Below are positions 6,315 to 13,511 of a stretch of DNA of 19,078 nucleotides, in pieces. A program made the position numbers and the translations under genes. Origin of the DNA: Candidatus Segatella mututuai (GTDB lineage Bacteria > Bacteroidota > Bacteroidia > Bacteroidales > Bacteroidaceae); NCBI GenBank assembly GCA_002439605.1, contig DJOI01000041.1:35115-54192 (forward strand), given 5' to 3'. A model generated the notes under the pieces. That model made no database searches and was not told the origin of the DNA. It was given only the letters and a program-made list of their open reading frames with translations. Position 1 is the stretch's first letter. Every line of letters begins with the position of its first letter.

Positions 6315-8254
6315 TTCTTTTGTTGTTTCATTTCTTCGTCGAATTGCATTTTCAGTTGATATAACTCTGAACTGTGGTCGGCAATCTCAGAACGGTAATT
6401 TTTATAGAACCCCAGAACATCTTTTAGCTTGGAATTGCCTGTGAGCTCATCAATGTTGTTGAAGTCGTTTTTGAAGATGATGGGGTACAGTTCTTCTTTC
6501 TCGCTTTCTGTAAGATTTTGCATCTTCTCTCTCCATTTGGCGGTATATCCCAGATGTTCAAAAAACAAGCGGAATATGATGAACGTCTCAGGCATGATGA
6601 GAAGTTCCATGAATTCTTCCTCATTTCTGCCAAAAGCTTTTTCAAAAAAGGATACTCCTCTTCCAATTTTACCCTTGGTGGCATTGAGTATGGCTTGCAC
6701 GGCACGCACATACTTTTTGTTCCACTTCTCTCCAATGTAATCTCGGTCGTGGCTGTGTTCGTCACGTATCGGGTGATACTTCATTGGGAACGAATAGATG
6801 TCCACATTTAGTTTCTCGCACAAATCGACATTGATTCTCATTCTGCGATACAAATCTATTGGATCATCCTTGAAATTGTAAAGCAGATAGTTGGAGAAAC
6901 TCTTAAAGCCATGCTCTGCGCTGATGGTCAATGCCTTGACATACGCTTTTTCCGTATTCATGTCATCGAATGCGATGCGCAAGGGCTTGATAGGGATTTG
7001 CGCCAACAAACTGACTCGCTCTTCGTTGAAGAGGCGTGCATCTACACCTTGGTTGAAATCCACAAATCTGATTCGCCCTTTCTTGATATGCTTTTTCGCT
7101 TTCTTGGCGAAATAAGGTGCAAACAGATAATAGCTTTCTAATATTGCCTCACGAGTACAAGACTCAAAATGGAGTAATCCGTATTCATCCCTTATGGCAT
7201 AAATTCGTTCTCGGTCTTCTTCAGACAACGACTTGGAAAGATTGAGTTCTGCCAATAACTTTTGGCATTTTCTAATATATCCTCTGTCATTGATGTGCAA
7301 GCGCAAGTTTCTGATGGCTATCTCGTAATAGTCTGGCTCAAAATACTTCGAGTCTTTTGTAAAACCACAAGACTTTATATCTTCTATGATTGTCGCCAAG
7401 TTTTTGGAAGCTAACACGTTGTTGTCCATCAGCAACAAGTTTTGCTGTTCACCATACAGTCTTCGAGTTCGGGTGATACGGTCGTGAAGCGGAAGATAAG
7501 CCGCATATTGTGGCTCCAATATAGGCACGGCACAGAACGGACAATGACGTATGCAGCCACGTGTGGAATAACTATAATAGGCATTATTATCGGGATAGAC
7601 ATAGTCGATTTCTTCCAAGATGGAATAGTCCAATGGCAACTCGTCGATGATGTATGGATTGTCATCGTCGATGTCTCCAGATATGTTCCCAACATGGCGA
7701 GTATGCAAGGTTCCACAATGTGGCCTGATGCCAGTGGCATCCTCAATCTCGTCAGGTTGGATGGAAGCCAACACACCTCCTATCATGAGATTATGCTCAG
7801 GATTTTTTACCAAGTTCTTGGCAAACAAGATGGTGTCTATTGTGATTTTCCAATAGAAAGTGAAAAGGGTCGTAACACCCACCCAGTCCCACTTAGGATG
7901 CTTTTGGTATTCCTTCGTATGGAAATATCGCTTGTAATGTTCCAACCAAGGATATATCAAGAGAGCATACTTAGACCTATCAATGCCTATAGCATCAAGG
8001 TCTGCCTTTCTTCGGTTCTTGATAAACTCGAATATGTAGTGTCCCTTCAACTTCCAGTTGATGCTGGAGTCTATATCATTGAGCTTTTCGATACATTCTT
8101 CTGTTATCTCCCGAATAACAAAGTCCTTCAAGTCGCCCTTGAAGAAGATAACATCATCCCCTCTCAACTTAAAATAAGTCGAGAGTTTCATGAGTGCTAT
8201 CGGAGGAAACTTATTCTTATAGTTGGGCTCTATCAGCAATACCTTACGTTTCAT
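6311..8254 (-). CDS. B12-type radical SAM protein in the HerA-NurA operon
   Basis: A 647-aa protein. The N-terminus (RKVLLIEPNYKNKFPPIALM to GDDVIFFKG) matches the Rossmann-like 'B12-binding' domain found ahead of many radical SAM enzymes, but I see no DxHxxG cobalamin-ligand motif. The radical SAM core follows with YSTRGCIRHCPFCAV at residues 228-242: C234-x3-C238-x2-C241 would hold the [4Fe-4S] cluster that cleaves S-adenosylmethionine. LLLMDNNVLASKN and RIRFVDFNQGVDARLFNEE are typical later core strands. The C-terminal 200 residues are unassigned. The substrate cannot be told from sequence. The gene overlaps both neighbours by ATGA (8251-8254 and 6311-6314), showing tight coupling to the GHKL ATPase and to the 510-aa protein. 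Radical SAM enzymes in defence include viperins, but this architecture is different. Confidence 0.85.
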   Translation of the reverse strand: MKRKVLLIEPNYKNKFPPIALMKLSTYFKLRGDDVIFFKGDLKDFVIREITEECIEKLNDIDSSINWKLKGHYIFEFIKNRRKADLDAIGIDRSKYALLIYPWLEHYKRYFHTKEYQKHPKWDWVGVTTLFTFYWKITIDTILFAKNLVKNPEHNLMIGGVLASIQPDEIEDATGIRPHCGTLHTRHVGNISGDIDDDNPYIIDELPLDYSILEEIDYVYPDNNAYYSYSTRGCIRHCPFCAVPILEPQYAAYLPLHDRITRTRRLYGEQQNLLLMDNNVLASKNLATIIEDIKSCGFTKDSKYFEPDYYEIAIRNLRLHINDRGYIRKCQKLLAELNLSKSLSEEDRERIYAIRDEYGLLHFESCTREAILESYYLFAPYFAKKAKKHIKKGRIRFVDFNQGVDARLFNEERVSLLAQIPIKPLRIAFDDMNTEKAYVKALTISAEHGFKSFSNYLLYNFKDDPIDLYRRMRINVDLCEKLNVDIYSFPMKYHPIRDEHSHDRDYIGEKWNKKYVRAVQAILNATKGKIGRGVSFFEKAFGRNEEEFMELLIMPETFIIFRLFFEHLGYTAKWREKMQNLTESEKEELYPIIFKNDFNNIDELTGNSKLKDVLGFYKNYRSEIADHSSELYQLKMQFDEEMKQQKK

Positions 8255-9327
8255 TTCGTGATTTCCTCCTCTATTTTGTCTATGAGAGAGTTGCGCATGC
8301 CTTCATCAGGGAACACCTTGGAAATGACTGAGTAAATCTTGCCAACCAGTTTACGCTCGGCCTTCGACATTTTGGAGTATGCCTTTCCATCGGTGCGGAA
8401 CTTTGGCTTGCTTGATGCAGGCAATGGTTCCGGCTTAGGAAGAGGAGTCTTAGGCGAAGACTGCGCAGAGGTTGTGCCGAGGTTATAGCTTTCTCCGATT
8501 CGAGCCACGAGTGATGCGACTGGAGAACCAGAATCCTTGATTTTTGCAAGTTTGGCTTGAAGATTCCTTTCTGCTTTTTCCTTATTTCTTTTCTGTTCTT
8601 CAAATTGCTTATATAGTTTTTCTCTTTCCGCCGTATCAGTATAACCTTTCTTTTCCTTTTCTTCTATTTGAAGTTTGGTTTCATTGGCCTTAGAGATAGT
8701 TCTGTAGCAACTTTTTACATCAGATACTTGATTGCAATAAAGTTTCAACTTTAGAAATTCTTCTTTCACGGCACTCTCAAATTCCTTGCTTGTTTCGTTA
8801 TCTTCGAAATAGTCTCTTCGAGAGTTGGGTGTTAATTTACCATTTAAAGCATGTAATTCTCCAAAAAAATAAAAGGAGAAACGCTGGTCATTTGTATTTG
8901 TAAAGAATTTTTTACAGATTTCAGAGTCTCCTATCTGAATGTTGGCAGAACGCAACCTAATGCCTCTGGCCAAATTGCCAGATGGTATTTGCCCCACTAA
9001 AGTAGTCATGGTGTACCACCCCCAAAACAAGGGCTCTCCATGAGAATCCTCTCTATACAAGAAATTTACCCCATAAACTTCACCAGAAGTTTTTTTATTT
9101 CCTTTATCCGAAGTGTAAATTTTAGATTTGTATGGCTTGAAGATTTGGTCATCATTGATGTAGATATTGTAAATATCCACTGAGAGTTGATGGGCCTCCA
9201 TATATTTTTGAATCTCTTTTTTGTATAAGAACGAACTGTTAATATCAATAGGTGCAACCATTTGGAGGTAGTCTGTTACCTCATCAATATCCAACAAATC
9301 ATCCAAAGTAATATCTTCCATAATCAC
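8251..9327 (-). CDS. GHKL/HSP90-like ATPase, C-terminal part after a frameshift
   Basis: This is the continuation of the HSP90-like gene at 9347-9841. Removing one A from the A8 run at 9355-9362 (minus-strand sense) joins the two into one 529-aa frame, with ESKKENKNEHYFKV bridging into MEDITLDDLLDIDEV. The segment holds a middle domain of the HSP90-like family: GWYTMTTLVGQIPSGNLARG, IRLRSANIQIGDSEI, FGELHALNGKLTPNSRRDYF. A charged coiled coil follows (roughly TAEREKLYKQFEEQKRNKEK) and then a proline-rich linker and a short helical tail. As a separate ORF it would start at the Met at 9327 or 9321. Its stop overlaps the radical SAM start. On its own it lacks the ATP-binding site, so it is probably meaningful only when joined. 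Confidence 0.75.
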   Translation of the reverse strand: MIMEDITLDDLLDIDEVTDYLQMVAPIDINSSFLYKKEIQKYMEAHQLSVDIYNIYINDDQIFKPYKSKIYTSDKGNKKTSGEVYGVNFLYREDSHGEPLFWGWYTMTTLVGQIPSGNLARGIRLRSANIQIGDSEICKKFFTNTNDQRFSFYFFGELHALNGKLTPNSRRDYFEDNETSKEFESAVKEEFLKLKLYCNQVSDVKSCYRTISKANETKLQIEEKEKKGYTDTAEREKLYKQFEEQKRNKEKAERNLQAKLAKIKDSGSPVASLVARIGESYNLGTTSAQSSPKTPLPKPEPLPASSKPKFRTDGKAYSKMSKAERKLVGKIYSVISKVFPDEGMRNSLIDKIEEEITK

Positions 9328-9346
9328 CTTGAAATAATGTTCGTTT

Positions 9347-9841
9347 TTATTCTCTTTTTTTTGACTCGTATGTAGTTACTTGTCTTACAACTTCTTCACC
9401 ACTTGATTTATCTTCAGTGTCATTGATGAGCTCCTGCAACTTCTCCGCATCCCAAGTAACTATAGACTTGGCCTCCTCGCCTTTGTAAGAAGTTTCAAAT
9501 ATGAGCTTTTGACAATATGCCAAACCGCCCAATCGACCAATGCCACGAAACCCTTTGTCAATACCTTTTTGCTTGGTAGATTGTGCAATGTTGCGTAATA
9601 TGCTGAATGCCTTGTCAGATTGAATACCTAAGGCATTGTCTTCTATTATAATTTCACGCTGTTCACTGTTAATTCTAATAACAATGGCTTCTTCACCTTT
9701 CTGTAGGATGCCAGTCTTTACGGCATGGTCCACGGCATCTGCGGCATTCTGTATGTACTCTCTGTAAACGAAGAGTGGGTTCTCATACATTCCTGTAGTG
9801 AGCGACTCGATTACGTTTTTTCCTATGATTGATTCTGTCAT
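9347..9841 (-). CDS. GHKL/HSP90-like ATPase, N-terminal part before a frameshift
   Basis: A 164-aa fragment holding the ATP-binding domain of an HSP90-like protein. The N box is REYIQNAADAVDHA (residues 27-40, E28 and D35 in the expected places). The G1 box reads EDNALGIQ (residues 67-74), with Ala where DNGxG has its first Gly. The ATP lid/G2 region is GFRGIGRLGGLAYC (97-110). The frame ends soon after the A8 run at 9355-9362; the remaining domains are in the next frame at 8251-9327. HSP90-like GHKL proteins of this layout work as ATP-driven clamps, and some occur in bacterial defence operons. The gene follows the HerA start-to-stop by 8 bp. It is either a true lesion, a slippage-controlled gene or a sequencing error. 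Confidence 0.8.
   Translation of the reverse strand: MTESIIGKNVIESLTTGMYENPLFVYREYIQNAADAVDHAVKTGILQKGEEAIVIRINSEQREIIIEDNALGIQSDKAFSILRNIAQSTKQKGIDKGFRGIGRLGGLAYCQKLIFETSYKGEEAKSIVTWDAEKLQELINDTEDKSSGEEVVRQVTTYESKKRE
9355..9362 (-). other. A8 frameshift site joining the two GHKL parts
   Basis: Minus-strand sense reads GAG TCA, then a run of eight A, then GAGAATAAAAAC. As written the frame stops at GAA TAA. With seven A it reads through ESKKENKNEHYFKV into the downstream ORF, and the total from 9841 to 8251 becomes exactly 530 codons. The shift needed is +1 (loss of one base). There are no other stops between the parts in the repaired frame. Confidence 0.85.
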
Positions 9842-9849
9842 ATTTTGTC

Positions 9850-11511
9850 TTATTCGTAATATAAATATATTGGTTTAGGAAACTTGATATTGAGCATGGA
9901 GCGGAATATCGGGTTTTGTATGATGTATTCTCCTTGCTTCAGCCTCGTGAGCATTGTCTTATATACAGACGGCACGAAACGGAAATCTTCCTTGGCTATC
10001 TCAATGGCATTTGTTCGCCCAAAAGCCTGTGTAGCGCAGTTCCCTTTTACGCGCTTGTGAATGTCGCTCACGAATTGCTCTGCTCCGAACAGTACAATTC
10101 CCAATGAGCGACCACGTTCCGTAATGTCCAATATCTGGTGCAGGATTGGCGAGGACTTAGGTACGTCGTTGGAAGCATACTTGTTCAGCTCGTCCACAAA
10201 GATGACAATTCGACTTGGGATATCCTTGTCTTCTCGGTCTGTACTGCCTAACTTGAGGTTATAGACAGCACGCATTACGTCACCAAAAACGAAACCTTGC
10301 GATTCTTCGTCCAACTTTGCCACATCGACAACAAAGACATCATTGTTCTTTATTTCTGCTATTTTGTCTCTCAGCCGAACACTTGTGTCAGCACCCAGTC
10401 GGTTGGTGAACATTTCTTGGTTCTTCTGATAGCTTTTGTTGAATAGTCTGTAAAACTTTCTCCAGCTAAGCACCGAAATCTCCTTACCACTTCCTGTCTT
10501 TCCCGTAGGATTGGCTTGCTCTTGGAGGGCTTGTCTCAAATCGCTCCAAGTTTCTACGTTGCTAAACTTTCCACTTCCTGCGATGATATAGTTGATGATA
10601 GACTCCACGGTGTCGTTAGGATCATCCACATTGGCAAACAACAAATCAAGACATTCCTTGTCTTCCGTATTTTCAAACAAGTACTTGTATTGGAAAGCCT
10701 TGTGTATGGAGATTCTTTCATCTATGCGGTTTGCCCTCTCGTAGGTGTAAGTAGTCTTATCCTTGCTGTATGGATAGAAGTACTTTACATGCTGGAAAGG
10801 TTGCATTTCTATGCCTAATTGTTCATAGACAGGGCGTATCTCGTTAAGTTCATCCTTGCGTTGGTTCATCTGGTCAATAGACAGCAAGTCGGTACCTTTT
10901 ACATTCATCATGATGAATGCTACGGATTCGTCACAGTTTTTCATCGACATGTCTTGGATGGCTTTCATCAGGAACATAGCGTAAGAGGTCTTGGATGCCA
11001 ATCCCGATATACCTGATATGTTGAGGTGGGCACCTTCTGGACCTATCAAGTAATGCGAATTGAAATGGACAGGTATGGTGGTCTTGTTCTCACCGTCATA
11101 CATTTCGATGTAACCAGCAGGAAGAGGATTTTTGACATCATCCAGTCCGAGTGCTTCCCTGATTTCCTCATTGGTAGCCAAATGAACCAATTTGCCTTCT
11201 TGCACAGGTATGTATATATTTTGGTCGTTACCCACCACATTGCATTTCACATAGTTCATACCGATTCTTTCGGTATAGGACTCAGTTTCTACCTTTCCGA
11301 AATCACTTGAAATGAATCCTGCCAAAGCACTTGGTGAATCGGTCATGTGGGAAATTTCCTCCACCACACCATACGTCTTCGAACCTTGTATATGCTCAAC
11401 TACAACCACGTCAAAAGGCTTTAACTTCACATCCTTGTTTGTCCAAAATGTAAAGTCTTCTATTGTAGAAGGTTGCTTCTCTGTCGCTATAATCTTTCCA
11501 ATAACTTCCAT
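9850..11511 (-). CDS. HerA-like DNA translocase/helicase ATPase
   Basis: A 553-aa protein with the HerA/FtsK layout. Residues 1-60 look like the HAS-barrel (VIGKIIATEKQPST, FDVVVVEHIQGSKTYGVVEE). The Walker A region is HLNISGISGLASKTSYAMF (162-180), where GISGLASKT replaces the classic GxxGxGKT and Lys-Thr is kept. Walker B is RIVIFVDELNKYAS (434-447). A sensor/Arg-finger-like stretch follows: ILDITERGRSLGIVLFGAEQ. HerA proteins assemble as hexamers that move along DNA and partner NurA nucleases in end resection, and they occur in several anti-phage modules. A nurA-like gene lies immediately upstream (15 bp gap) and the GHKL gene 8 bp downstream. The unusual P-loop looks like a subfamily trait rather than decay, since the rest is intact. 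Confidence 0.88.
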   Translation of the reverse strand: MEVIGKIIATEKQPSTIEDFTFWTNKDVKLKPFDVVVVEHIQGSKTYGVVEEISHMTDSPSALAGFISSDFGKVETESYTERIGMNYVKCNVVGNDQNIYIPVQEGKLVHLATNEEIREALGLDDVKNPLPAGYIEMYDGENKTTIPVHFNSHYLIGPEGAHLNISGISGLASKTSYAMFLMKAIQDMSMKNCDESVAFIMMNVKGTDLLSIDQMNQRKDELNEIRPVYEQLGIEMQPFQHVKYFYPYSKDKTTYTYERANRIDERISIHKAFQYKYLFENTEDKECLDLLFANVDDPNDTVESIINYIIAGSGKFSNVETWSDLRQALQEQANPTGKTGSGKEISVLSWRKFYRLFNKSYQKNQEMFTNRLGADTSVRLRDKIAEIKNNDVFVVDVAKLDEESQGFVFGDVMRAVYNLKLGSTDREDKDIPSRIVIFVDELNKYASNDVPKSSPILHQILDITERGRSLGIVLFGAEQFVSDIHKRVKGNCATQAFGRTNAIEIAKEDFRFVPSVYKTMLTRLKQGEYIIQNPIFRSMLNIKFPKPIYLYYE

Positions 11512-11526
11512 AGTGTGATAAACTTT

Positions 11527-12111
11527 TTAAAATAAGTTGATGAAATATTCGTCGCTGATAAACTTGCTCTTGCAGTAGCTCTCCGTCATATAGACAGGAT
11601 AAAGATGATTTGCCCATCTTGCATCAGAACCATAGCATACAGGATTCCTCTCATTGATGATGTTTGCCGTAATCATATCTATCTCTTCGGTAGAGATTCC
11701 TTGTTCGTTCTCCTTACCAGTCATAAGCATCTTTTCTAATTTCAAGATGCCAGAGTAAGGTGTCTCAGAGTATCGTTTGTCTCGGATGCGAACATACCAA
11801 ATGGCAAAATGCACATCACCAAACATTTCACCAGGTTTCCAAAGGTAAGCAGGGGTGCGATGAAACAGGGGCAAATTAGCAATGGCGGCTGCATTGCTTT
11901 GTCCTTTCTTGTCTTTCATCAGATTAGGGTTGAAAGACTTGGAAACACCCACCACTCTGCGGTAGTTGTTTCTGATATTTACAAGTTCTTTGTAGTCTGT
12001 GGATTTCATTGGGCGATATTGTATGGTACCGTCCTTGATAAGATAACTATCTTGTGTGAGCAAGTGTTTTGCCGTGAGGCGAGCAACAATTCGCTTCTCA
12101 CAATCCACCAT
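11527..12111 (-). CDS. NurA-like nuclease, C-terminal part after a frameshift
   Basis: This is the second half of the NurA-like gene. Adding one G to the G7 run at 12200-12206 carries the upstream frame through GKIEKILCYPTKCVGNETLE and onward to MVDCEKRIVARLTAKHLL, giving one 388-aa protein from 12692 to 11527. Visible features are a second acidic motif YLIKDGTIQYRPM (the family's 'DGxl' strand), a Trp-rich stretch AIWYVRIRDKRY, and the close HLYPVYMTESYCKSKFISDE, which fits the NurA C-terminal helix. As a stand-alone ORF it would begin at the Met at 12111. The HerA-like gene starts 15 bp downstream. Alone it lacks the first catalytic Asp, so it is probably not functional unless joined. Confidence 0.75.
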   Translation of the reverse strand: MVDCEKRIVARLTAKHLLTQDSYLIKDGTIQYRPMKSTDYKELVNIRNNYRRVVGVSKSFNPNLMKDKKGQSNAAAIANLPLFHRTPAYLWKPGEMFGDVHFAIWYVRIRDKRYSETPYSGILKLEKMLMTGKENEQGISTEEIDMITANIINERNPVCYGSDARWANHLYPVYMTESYCKSKFISDEYFINLF

Positions 12112-12158
12112 CTCGTCCTGTATTTTCGCAATACCTTTGTTCTCTAAAGTTTCATTGC

Positions 12159-12692
12159 CTACACACTTCGTAGGGTAGCATAAAATCTTCTCAATTTTAC
12201 CCCCCCGTTTTGTAACGCCTTGATTTTCAAGGCGAGATTGTTAAAAAATACTTTATCGTCAACACCTTCCGAATTGGCTGCCACTGGTAGGCAAATGGTG
12301 GAATACACCTCTTGCTCGATGTTATGGAAAGACTTGAAATGTAAACCATCTTCTTGCATTTCTCTCTTGCAGCAACATACGGAAATCTGTCCGCTCACAA
12401 TAGGGAACACTTTGTTGTTGTATTGGATATCATCTATCTTATAGACTTTTCTGGAACCATCAAGAAAGTATTGGAAAATAGGTGGTTGCTTTATGCGCAT
12501 CTCAGCCTCATGTCGCATGTCCCTTGATTTTGGGTCATGTACATCCTCGGCAAAATCCTTGAGAGGAATATAGGTGTTCTCCTGCTCTTCATAAATGATA
12601 TGAGGCATCTGTACTGTATCCAAACAGTACTTGAAAGACTTGAAGACCTTGCCTTCCGTCTCTTGCTCTATCAGTTTCAGAATTTTACCCAT
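12159..12692 (-). CDS. NurA-like nuclease, N-terminal part before a frameshift
   Basis: A 177-aa fragment with the first NurA motif IFQYFLDGSRKVYKIDD (Asp78-Gly-Ser, residues 72-88). NurA nucleases keep an Asp in this DGS turn to bind Mn2+. The following strands (VFPIVSGQISVCCCKREM) and the helix with HFKSFHNIEQEVYS also fit. The frame is lost at the G7 run at 12200-12206, and the last dozen or so residues of this ORF are out-of-frame. With HerA, NurA digests DNA ends; here it is the first gene of the operon behind a promoter-like signal at 12722-12753. The NurA call rests on the DGS motif, the second DG motif downstream and the HerA neighbour, not on a database match. Confidence 0.72.
   Translation of the reverse strand: MGKILKLIEQETEGKVFKSFKYCLDTVQMPHIIYEEQENTYIPLKDFAEDVHDPKSRDMRHEAEMRIKQPPIFQYFLDGSRKVYKIDDIQYNNKVFPIVSGQISVCCCKREMQEDGLHFKSFHNIEQEVYSTICLPVAANSEGVDDKVFFNNLALKIKALQNGGVKLRRFYATLRSV
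12200..12206 (-). other. G7 frameshift site joining the two NurA parts
   Basis: Minus-strand sense reads CAA AAC, seven G, then TAAAATTGAGAAG. As written the frame ends 12 codons later at TAG. With eight G it continues as QNGGGKIEKILCYPTKC with no stop into the downstream ORF, and 12692-11527 becomes exactly 389 codons. The needed shift is -1 (gain of a base), the opposite sign to the A8 site in the GHKL gene. Confidence 0.85.
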
Positions 12693-12721
12693 GTTCGTTA
12701 TTATTTCTGTTTATATTGGGG

Positions 12722-12753
12722 CAAAGGTGCATAAAAATTTCGAGTATGCAAAA
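12722..12753 (-). promoter_or_regulatory. Putative promoter of the NurA-HerA operon
   Basis: On the minus strand, TTTTG (12753-12749) is followed after 19 bp by CACCTTTG (12729-12722). It fits TTTG/N19-21/TAnnTTTG except C for T at the first base of the -7 box. The NurA ATG follows at 12692. Confidence 0.5.
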
Positions 12754-12762
12754 CATTTATTT

Positions 12763-12796
12763 TTTGACGTGTTTCCAAGAAAATATCGTATCTTTG
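12763..12796 (+). promoter_or_regulatory. Divergent promoter-like signal
   Basis: TTTG at 12763-12766 and TATCTTTG at 12789-12796 are 22 bp apart, near the Bacteroidetes consensus. It points away from the NurA-HerA operon, towards a 31-codon ORF starting at 12826. Confidence 0.45.
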
Positions 12797-12825
12797 GGCA
12801 GTTTTTATAAAAACAAGAACAAGCA

Positions 12826-12921
12826 ATGGCAAGAAGAAAGATTGAATATCGAAAACAGGCGATTAAAAAGATAACAGCGATTTTTTACGTATTTCTCACA
12901 CCGTTATTCCGCTACGCATGA
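12826..12921 (+). CDS. Short basic ORF (31 aa), likely gene remnant
   Basis: ATG at 12826 reads MARRKIEYRKQAIKKITA and ends after FLTPLFRYA at the TGA at 12919-12921. The first 18 residues are strongly basic and could be the start of a DNA-binding protein. The rest runs antisense into the end of the MNT gene, so the original 3' part may have been lost when the island was assembled. A promoter-like signal sits 30 bp upstream. It could equally be a real micro-protein or chance. Confidence 0.35.
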   Translation: MARRKIEYRKQAIKKITAIFYVFLTPLFRYA

Positions 12922-13192
12922 CATCCTCGTAAAGAGGAGAAGGGTTGCTCTCGTCTATCAGCACAGGCTCTATCGAAGTATCGACATCAAGAGTGGCAAG
13001 CCAAAGCAAGGAATTGGTATCAAGCCAGTCTCCTTGAAGCTTGAGTATGATAACCGCCACGTCAATATCACTGTCCTTGCGAGCCTCATTGCGACTGCAA
13101 GAGCCATACAGGTACACCTTGGCATCGGAAAGCAATGGAAGTATTGCCTCCTTGTAGCTGCGCACTTTTATCAAAGCTGACTCTCTATCCAT
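12896..13192 (-). CDS. MNT-type nucleotidyltransferase domain protein
   Basis: A 98-aa protein with the minimal nucleotidyltransferase signature YLYGSCSRNEARKDSDIDVAVII: Gly-Ser followed by Asp-x-Asp (DID), the metal-binding pair, then a third acidic position expected near VDTSIEPVLIDE. MNT proteins typically pair with a HEPN RNase and silence it by adding AMP or oligo-AMP to the toxin. No HEPN gene is adjacent on either side, so it is an orphan here. It is transcribed towards the NurA-HerA operon and ends 203 bp before it, so read-through is possible. A clear promoter lies at 13246-13277. Confidence 0.85.
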   Translation of the reverse strand: MDRESALIKVRSYKEAILPLLSDAKVYLYGSCSRNEARKDSDIDVAVIILKLQGDWLDTNSLLWLATLDVDTSIEPVLIDESNPSPLYEDVMRSGITV

Positions 13193-13245
13193 AATTTCAA
13201 CTCTTTAGTTTTGTCTATCCCATGCCAATATTTTATTTTATTGGG

Positions 13246-13277
13246 CAAAGGTAAGACTTTTATTTGTAATCACCAAA
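13246..13277 (-). promoter_or_regulatory. Promoter of the MNT gene
   Basis: On the minus strand, TTTG (13277-13274), 20 bp, then TACCTTTG (13253-13246) is a full match to the Bacteroidetes consensus. The start codon is at 13192. Confidence 0.65.
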
Positions 13278-13397
13278 TGTTTTTTGAAATAAAATACAAA
13301 CAAGAGGTCGAAAAACATACCCCTTTTTTCTGACGCTGACAGCTGACAGTCCGATTCCTTGCCTATACCTCCGAGGGAAAAAGGGTGAAAGAGAAAG

Positions 13398-13435
13398 TTT
13401 ATATTTATATATATTATAATATATATAAATATAAA
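13398..13435. repeat. 38-bp perfect AT palindrome
   Basis: The halves 13398-13416 and 13417-13435 are exact reverse complements made only of A and T, with no spacer. It can extrude as a cruciform or act as a weak hairpin at the centre of the MITE-like element. Confidence 0.9.
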
Positions 13436-13446
13436 AATATTCTATT

Positions 13447-13511
13447 AACAATTCTTCACTCTTCACTCTTCACTCTTCACTCATCACTCATCGTTCTTCG
13501 TTCTTCACTCA
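13447..13511. repeat. 7-nt 'cttcact' tandem repeats
   Basis: About eight to nine successive units of CTTCACT and variants (CATCACT, CATCGTT, CTTCGTT) run in register. A shorter relative occurs near 1275. Likely a simple-sequence spacer of this genome. Confidence 0.8.

Noticed and set aside
7442..8335. 297-aa plus-strand ORF opposite the radical SAM gene
   Set aside because: Antisense to a gene with an intact CxxxCxxC motif and no motifs of its own.
10470..10520. Second P-loop in HerA (GKTGSGKE, residues 337-343 area)
   Set aside because: It lies between the motor motifs in a linker, has Glu after Lys and does not follow a beta strand; chance resemblance.
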